Assembly: GCA_033980235.1 (NCBI GenBank)
Contig: CM067065.1
Span: 2,609,847 to 2,673,846 of the forward strand
DNA from: Diadema setosum
Lineage: Eukaryota > Echinodermata > Echinoidea > Diadematoida > Diadematidae
Reading direction: 5' to 3'
Length of the DNA stretch: 64,000 nucleotides
Shown here piece by piece: positions 58,059 to 64,000 of this stretch. Both the position numbers and the translations under genes were made by a program. The notes under the pieces are model-generated. The model was not told where the DNA came from. It saw only the letters and a list, made by a program, of their open reading frames with translations, and searched no databases. Position 1 is the first letter of the stretch, and the number at the start of each line of letters is the position of its first letter.

Positions 58059-61000
58059 ATTTTCAGAGTTTCCTAGAAAAAGAATACCAACAGTTTTGTG
58101 TTATTTTTATTAGGGTATTTCATAAAAGAATTTTTTGAAAGTCAGTCTTGAAATTAATGTTGATCAACTTAAACTGATAATATGCTGTTTGTGTTTGCAA
58201 TGATTTCCTGACTTGCGACGTTTCATGACTTTTTTCTTTTGAGTCTCCATGATTCTAATTTTGACTCTTTGTTTCTCAGGACATTCACAAGGAATTGGAA
58301 GATAAGATTTCACGTTTCCATGGTCGTGATGACACCATCCTCTACGCGAGTTGCTTCGATGCCAATGCTGGAATCTTCGAGGCCCTCCTCACGCCGGACG
58401 ACGCCGTCATCTCCGACGAGCTCAACCACGCCTCCATCATCGATGGCATCAGACTGTGCAAGGCGCAACGCATGCGTTACAAACATATGAACATGGAAGG
58501 TCAGTGGACGGTTTACAGTCCGTTCCTCTGAACGTTTGTTAGAACGCACCTTGTTCTCATTTTATGGTTTACAACCAAAGTAGCAGTATTCAGTAAAACA
58601 TCAATTAAAATCTAATTTTTTCTTCATCCCTAGTTCATCTGGCACCACACTCACAACCTACCACCCTTTAATTGTCAAAGAGTTGGTTGTAAACTATTTC
58701 GTTTGACTTGTTTGTAACCCTTTGGCCCCCAATTTCCCCTGGTACCCCCTCTTGACACTCAGTTCACGGTTGGGAGCCTCTCCTTTAGTGTGTGTGTGTG
58801 TATGCATATGTAAAAATCTATTTTTTTTTGGATCATATTGCTCCTGTATACACCTATGCTACAAACTAATCTCCACATACAATCAAATGGTCTGTAAAAC
58901 ATGTAAATGAAGGCATGTGAAATTTGTAGCTCTGTCCAGTTGGGTACACTGCTGACTTGCCACTAAATTCATCCAACATGCACAGTCACCATATACAGAC
59001 TCAAATGCAAAGTCTCGTGTTCATTAGTATTATGTTTGTGTGGTAAGAATGTGACAGTTCACCTTTCTTTGTGATCCCTGTAGACTTGGAGGCTAAGCTG
59101 GAGGAATCAAAAAATTGTCGAATGCGACTCATCGTCACCGACGGTGTTTTCAGCATGGATGGCGACATTGCTCCTCTCAGGTAAGTGCGAAATAGTTTTC
59201 ACCTTCATTAACATATCTTAAGCCCTGTTTTAATGGACCTTGCCCCAATAATGTTGGGAGGACATTCAGAGAACAAAATTCCTCGCCCTTTAAAAGACTC
59301 ACACTGAAAACTTTCTAAGGGTAGGTTTCCATGAAGGTGATATGTCCTCTGATGTGACTACAGTGCACTCCCGATATAACAAAATTAAGCAAATTAAGCA
59401 ATTTTTAGGCTGGGGATAATTCTGTATATGAAATAAACAACAATACTTTACTAAAAATATTTCATGAATATTAAGGAATAGTGCATTCTACCTTAAGAAA
59501 TATTAGCAATAAATGATAAAGTTCATATGCGGAAAAATCTATCATCAAACTGCATAAATGTGGTTTGCGGAACTTTATGATTCAGACTCACAATCAAAAT
59601 TTTATGAATTCGAGGAAGATTTACTCCAATTATCGTATGTGGACTTAATTAATACATGTTATACAACAATATTAGTAGAACACACCAGTGACCTTTGACG
59701 AAAGTTTGACAGTCTGTTGAAAAGCTGTGTTTTGGATTATAGCAATTGCATCAAATGTACAATTGCAGTTATTAAAGACACTGTGATAGCAGTTAAATTG
59801 CTAAGTAACAGTCATAGGTTCATTCTCTTGTTCCAGGGAGATATGTGACCTGGCAGACAAGTACAACTCCCTGGTCTTCATTGACGAGTGTCATGCCACG
59901 GGATTCCTCGGCGAGACGGGGCGGGGCACAGAGGAGCACCTTGGTATCGATGGGCGGTGCCACATCATCAACTCCACCCTGGGGAAAGCCCTGGGTGGGG
60001 CAGCAGGTGAGTTGGATGTTGTGTGTGGAAGACATGAACTGGTAAGAGGAGGGAGGGGGAGGAAAGGGGAGGGGGAAGGTGGATTGCAGAAGATAGTATT
60101 GGTGGGGCTTGCATGTATGCTGTTTGACAAATATGGTACAGATTTGTACATGTTCAATGTTGGATTTGGCTTTGTTGATTGCAATAAATTTTATGGATAT
60201 GTGTGGCAAAGATGGGTAATGTAGGTGGAGGAGGGGGGTTGAGAGCAATGTGGTTATGTGTTTGATATCAGGTGAGGACAAATTGGTATGAGTGTGAAGA
60301 AGGAAAGAAAGAATTAAATGTATGTGTGGAAAAGTATAAATGATGGGTGGGGGAGATAGTTAGGAGTGATTGGGTTGTGGTGAGGTTAGGATGGAGGCCG
60401 TTTGATTAATATGGTACATGATTAATGTGGATTGATGTGGTTTAGTTGGTTGGAAGAAATTGAGAGGATGTGTGGTAAAGAGGGCTAAGGGGGGGGGGGG
60501 GGAGGAGGAGAGTAGATGAGGATTGGGTGTGGTTACATTAGGATAGAGCCCATTTGACTATTCGTTGTACGTGTTTGGTGCTAGATGAGGTTCAGGTGGT
60601 TGGAACAAATGTAAACCCATTTGCCACTCCATACTGAATTCTGAAATTCCTATAGACTTAAAGCACAGGGCACCAGGTATTAGGTTCCCGTAGGGAATGG
60701 GTTAAGGTGTGTGTAGAAGACAAGGACTGAAAGGGGGGGGGGGAGGGGATGGATGGGTGGAAGTCGATGAAATGGGGTGGGGTTAAAATGGAGGCTGTTT
60801 AACTGATATGGATATGTTTGATGTATGTGATGCAGTTTTGTTTGGTTGTAAGGGATGCGAGGATGTTATGTATGGAAACACAGGGCTCGTGTGGGGGGGG
60901 GGGAGGTGGGATGGGAGTAGATGGGGGTGGGGTAGGATTAATATGATAGAGGCTGCCTGACTAATATAGGTATGCATTTTTATTTCAGGTGTGGTTGGTG

Positions 61001-63474
61001 TTGGAGTGTTTGTGCAGCAAAAAGACAACATTCCTGCAGTTCTGGTTGATTTCATTTTTTTTTTTTTAAATCATTACTATTGTATGATAAAGCTCATATA
61101 TTTTAATTCCTAATCCAGGCGGCTACACCTCAGGGCCCCAAGGTCTCATTGACATGCTGAGGCAAAAGTCTCGCCCATACCTCTTCTCTAACTCACTACC
61201 CCCACCAGTGGTCGCCAGTGCTTCCAAGGTATGTTAGAAGATGCCTGCTAATGGCATGTAACCATGGTAACAGGATGATGCAGTTCTGAAATAGATTTCC
61301 CAGTTGAGCATTTATATCATCACTGGGTGACAAAACCAAATTTTTGTGAAAATTATTTTTTTTTTATAATTAATGATCAGATAATCACTTATTAAGTGAT
61401 GTCCTGTCCAACTCATTTCATTTCATTTTATTATTTCTGTATGGTACAATAAAATCAACTATGATCACTTTTAGGAATAAACACACGGTTCATAATAATT
61501 CATTAATTAATTCATTCCTAGGTATCTTGCTCCCAAAATAAAGCAACCACAGCATACCAAAGAAGAGGCTATCCCATTTGACGTAGTACTTTGGCGGCCA
61601 TTTGTTGTTGTTGTTGTTGTTGCTCTGCTGAGCATTTGACATTTTTGAGAAACGATGTCGTGTTGCCCCAGTGATGATATGTAGTATTAACACTTCATGA
61701 ATATTTTGTGGCTACACCAACAGACAGACACAAACAAAATTGTTGAAGAATAGCAGAGTAAGAAGTATATTGGCATTGAACTGTTGGGGAAAGACATTGC
61801 ATCTCAAAGTCTGTAGCCAGCACTGTTGCAATAAAAAGTAAATACAGTGCACTCCCGTTACAACGAACACGGTTATAACGAAATTTCGTTATAACGAAGT
61901 AAATCTTCTGGCCCCCAAATTATCACCATTAAAGTCTCTGGTACAAAATTCGCTTATAACGAACACGGTTGTAGCGAAATTTCCGTTATAACGAAGTCTT
62001 TTCCGAGCGCTACAGACAAAGAAAAACAAAAGAAACGTGCTCCGTTATTACGAAATGCGAATTGCTTTCGAAAATACGTAGCGGAACAAGCATTTATAGC
62101 GTCTCTGCATGGGTGAACGCTTCACACGACTGTGTGTTCGCTCCTTGTGTCACGCACAGTTTCTGAGGGGAACTTGCGTTTATTATTGTAATAAAGTTGT
62201 CCCATCACATTTCACATAGCTTTCCAGTGTATGATGAGTATTCAGCAAACAGAATATGATATACTTGTATGTACGTGGTTCATTAATTATTCCTTGTTTT
62301 CGTTATATATTGTATTTGTTCGGTTATAACGAAATTTCGTTATAACGAAAGAAAACTGCCAGTCCCGAGCATTTCGTTATAACGGGAGTGCACTGTAGTA
62401 TCATTCTATCTCTTGTACGTCTTTGTGCAAAAAGTATCCAAGTTGGTCTTAGCTTCAAATAAGCTCTTTATATGTCCCTAAAGAACTTGAGTAGGTACGT
62501 GAGTGCGAACTATTCATACGCCCTGTGCAGTTGCTTTAACGAGCAACTGAGGAACAGTCAAATCAAGAAGTGTGTATTCTCGTAAAAGTTCAAAAGTTCA
62601 CATACACACGGTCAAAGTGACCTGCTTGAGCACAGAGTCTGCCATTTCTAAGTGGGTAACATATACGCACCATGAAATCACAGATGCCATTATGTAGTTC
62701 GCCCTCTGTTGGTGGTGAGAAAAATCTCTTCTTTCACTTAGCTCGACATGCCACGCTTGACCTTGCTGTAAAAACAAACACATTACGGTCCAGCAACATG
62801 CCACTGTGACAACTTAAAAAAAAAAAAAGATTCTCACTTTGTAGAGTTGCAAGAACAAAGATACAGAGACTCCAACTCTCCTGTTTTCGATGGGAGATCT
62901 CCCGCCGAAAGCCCAATTTTGCAAAATCTCCTGTTCTCCTGTTTGAGATTTGATTTCTTCCGCCCTGGATCTGTGTCTCCTGGTGGAAAGGATTTCTTAC
63001 TTATTGCTATCGTAATGTTGAAAAAATAGCCTTCCCCCTATAGCACCAGAGAACATCTAGAACCCTAGGAACTTCGCGCTTCGCACACATCAACTTGGAG
63101 TCTCCCGTTTGCTAGGGGTTTCGGGCAGGAGAATCTCCAGATCAGAAGGTGCTTGGGGTTGGAGTCTCTGAAGAAATGTAAAGAGTTTGGACCTGCAAAC
63201 GAAACGTGTTTTTATAAGTATCTCGTTAGTTCAGAAAGATAAGGCGTTATTACGCCATAAGGTTAGTGTAGCCTTATGTCTTTCTCAACCAACAATCTGA
63301 CCTCTTTATGATGAGGTTCACTACACTGTGATTGATGTGGTTGCTTCTTTGTATCATTTTGAAACCCACCAGGTGTTTGACATCATCATGAGGGACAACT
63401 CCCTGGTGTCAAAGGTCGCAAGCAACACCAAGAGGTTTCGAGATCACATGGCCGGCGCTGGCTTCACTGTTTGG
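55861..63474 (+). CDS. GCAT: Glycine C-acetyltransferase, mitochondrial; first seven coding exons (3' end outside window)
   Basis: Exons 55861-56097, 57218-57307, 58280-58499, 59084-59180, 59837-60006, 61119-61228 and 63373-63474 join to 1026 nt, 342 codons, with consistent phases and GT-AG introns. The product is a PLP-dependent alpha-oxoamine synthase that converts 2-amino-3-ketobutyrate and CoA to glycine and acetyl-CoA, the second step of mitochondrial threonine breakdown after threonine dehydrogenase. Visible hallmarks: basic N-terminal presequence (M-S-R-Y-L-Q...R-H-Q-S-T-A), [29 protein letters not shown]231-E-C-H234-A-T-G, and S-T-L-G-K265-A-L-G-G with the Schiff-base lysine. Animal GCATs are about 420 aa, so roughly 75-80 residues remain beyond 64000. 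A pyrimidine-rich stretch ending CACCAGCCCAG just before the ATG suggests a spliced 5' untranslated exon. Confidence 0.95.
56153..56571 (+). mobile_element. TTAA-type MITE family 2, copy h (GCAT intron 1)
   Basis: Left GGATGGTATAGACGTGGTTG, right AACTATGCCATTCCTTTAA. More diverged than the other copies. The rest of intron 1 holds a T-tract/G-tract junction (56917-56939) and nothing else recognised. Confidence 0.65.
57218..57307 (+). CDS. GCAT: GCAT coding exon 2 (residues 80-109)
   Basis: TTTGCAG|AGTCAC to ACACAG|GTGAAT. 30 codons, phase 0 at both ends, S-H-P-E-V through F-I-C-G-T-Q. Confidence 0.95.
57336..57838. repeat. Polypyrimidine tract, TTC-rich, in GCAT intron 2
   Basis: About 500 bp almost free of G on the plus strand, mostly TTC/TCC/CTT with CAT blocks. 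A ~100-bp segment (TTTTATCTTTCTTCTTCATC through the TCATCATC block) occurs twice, near 57525 and 57660. Long F/S-rich ORFs in all three plus frames are by-products. Confidence 0.95.
58280..58499 (+). CDS. GCAT: GCAT coding exon 3 (residues 110-182 and first base of 183)
   Basis: TTTCTCAG|GACATT to ATGGAAG|GTCAGT. Contains [12 protein letters not shown] and [12 protein letters not shown]. Ends in phase 1. Confidence 0.95.
59084..59180 (+). CDS. GCAT: GCAT coding exon 4 (residues 183-215, both ends split)
   Basis: CCCTGTAG|ACTTGG to CTCTCAG|GTAAGT. Contains [15 protein letters not shown]. Phase 1 in, phase 2 out. Confidence 0.95.
59837..60006 (+). CDS. GCAT: GCAT coding exon 5 (residues 215-272), PLP lysine
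   Basis: TTCCAG|GGAGAT to GCAGCAG|GTGAGT. Holds D231, H234 and K265 (L-G-K-A-L-G-G), the residues that bind the PLP ring and form the internal aldimine in this family. Confidence 0.95.
60090..60970. repeat. Degenerate G-rich repeat filling GCAT intron 5
   Basis: At least five variants of GGAGGCYGTTTGAYTAATAT occur near 60107, 60393, 60540, 60790 and 60947. They are interspersed with G-runs (60489-60502, 60734-60745, 60894-60903) and GATGTGTGG words. Spacing is irregular. The strand is strongly G/T-biased. Confidence 0.6.
61119..61228 (+). CDS. GCAT: GCAT coding exon 6 (residues 272-308)
   Basis: AATCCAG|GCGGCT to TCCAAG|GTATGT. Contains G-G-Y-T-S-G-P and [11 protein letters not shown]. Ends in phase 0. 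Confidence 0.95.
61845..62395. mobile_element. Non-autonomous pogo/Tigger-like element in GCAT intron 6
   Basis: CAGTGCACTCCCGTTACAAC to CGTTATAACGGGAGTGCACTG, flanked by TA on both sides (61843-61844, 62396-62397). Sub-terminal CGTTATAACGAA words repeat several times in both arms. A lone similar end (CAGTGCACTCCCGATATAAC) occurs at 59361 in intron 4. No transposase. Confidence 0.85.
62864..63170 (+). mobile_element. hAT-like MITE with 6-bp TSD, copy 3 (GCAT intron 6)
   Basis: CAGAGACTCCAACTCTCCTG to GTTGGAGTCTCTG. Flanks AAGATA and AAGAAA agree at five of six positions. Confidence 0.85.
63373..63474 (+). CDS. GCAT: GCAT coding exon 7 (residues 309-342)
   Basis: CCCACCAG|GTGTTT to GTTTGG|GTGAGT. 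34 codons, V-F-D-I-I-M to G-F-T-V-W, phase 0 at both ends. The gene continues past the window. Confidence 0.93.
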
Positions 63475-63520
63475 GTGAGTATGATCTTCCACTGAGTGAC
63501 ACAACACGCTGAGTTGTGTG

Positions 63521-64000
63521 TTGGTAGTTCATTCATTCATTCATCTATCCATCCATCCATTCATTCATTCATTCATCCATCTATTCATTCATCCATCCAT
63601 TCATTCATCCATCCATCCATCCATCCATTCATTCATTCATTCATCCATCCATCTATTCATTCATTCATCCATCCATCCATTCATTCATCCATTTTTTCAT
63701 CCATCCATCCATTCATTCATTCATCCATTCATTCATCTATCCATCCATCCATTCATTCATTCATTCCATCATTCATCTATCTATCCATCCATCCATTCAT
63801 TCATTCCTTCATCAATTCATTCATCTATCCATCCATCCATCCATTCATTCATTCATTCATCCATTCATTCATCTATCCATCCATCCATTCATTCATTCAT
63901 CCATTCATTCATCTATCCATCCATCCATCCATTCATTCATTCATTCATTCATTCATCCATTCATTCATCTATCCATCCATCCATCCATTCATTCATTCAT
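63521..64000. repeat. (CATT)n / (CATC)n microsatellite in GCAT intron 7
   Basis: Nearly 480 bp of mixed ATTC and ATCC tetranucleotides with occasional ATCT, running off the right edge. A longer periodicity is visible: blocks of CATCTATCCATCCATCCATT recur about every 40-60 bp. Confidence 0.95.

Noticed and set aside
57149..58113. 225-248-codon serine/phenylalanine-rich ORFs
   Set aside because: They translate the TTC-rich polypyrimidine tract in GCAT intron 2; only the 30-codon exon inside the first is coding.

Overview
The window looks like nuclear DNA of a repeat-rich, intron-bearing marine deuterostome. An echinoderm, perhaps a sea urchin, is my best guess. The evidence is two animal-type genes with GT-AG introns, a very high density of small inverted-repeat transposons, recurring T-tract/G-tract junctions and interstitial CCCTAA repeats. 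The species cannot be fixed from the sequence alone.

Two protein-coding genes can be assembled. On the minus strand, a two-exon glutaredoxin (120 aa, exons 41441-41689 and 25293-25406) spans a 16-kb intron. On the plus strand, the first seven coding exons (342 codons) of mitochondrial glycine C-acetyltransferase (GCAT, 2-amino-3-ketobutyrate CoA ligase) run from 55861 to 63474; the last ~75-80 residues lie beyond the window. The genes are divergent, about 14 kb apart. A CpG-rich stretch at 45.84-46.4 kb carries one plausible extra 5' exon on the plus strand. The two enzymes have no obvious shared pathway beyond a possible mitochondrial setting.

Layout. 1-4735: satellite of ~220-bp monomers (21 copies), partly organised as a 443-bp dimer, running off the left edge. 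4.7-25 kb: no recognisable gene; many MITEs (pogo/Tigger-like, Mutator-like with 9-bp TSD, telomere-like core, twin 247-bp and 275/289-bp elements, TTAA-type families). 24.4-25.2 kb, just downstream of the glutaredoxin stop: a cluster of CACTGTG/CACAGTG words. 25.4-41.4 kb: glutaredoxin intron, filled with TTAA-type MITEs, a 366-bp near-perfect hairpin, a possible solo LTR, and an element with six nuclear-receptor DR1-like sites. 42.4-45.1 kb: a chain of TTAA-type elements. 47.8-50.8 kb: a 122-bp tandem repeat interrupted by a LINE fragment with an intact endonuclease domain, no reverse transcriptase, and flanking GGTCCA direct repeats. 51.7-55.6 kb: fold-back elements. 55.9-64 kb: GCAT, whose introns hold further MITEs, a long TTC-rich polypyrimidine tract, a G-rich degenerate repeat and a terminal CATT/CATC array.

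No tRNA, rRNA, CRISPR or complete autonomous transposon was recognised. Short ORFs in the window, including those repeated through the satellite, are judged non-coding unless listed. No clearly new biochemical system was found; the most unusual items are the hairpin, the nested LINE/122-bp array, the DR1 element and the CACTGTG cluster.
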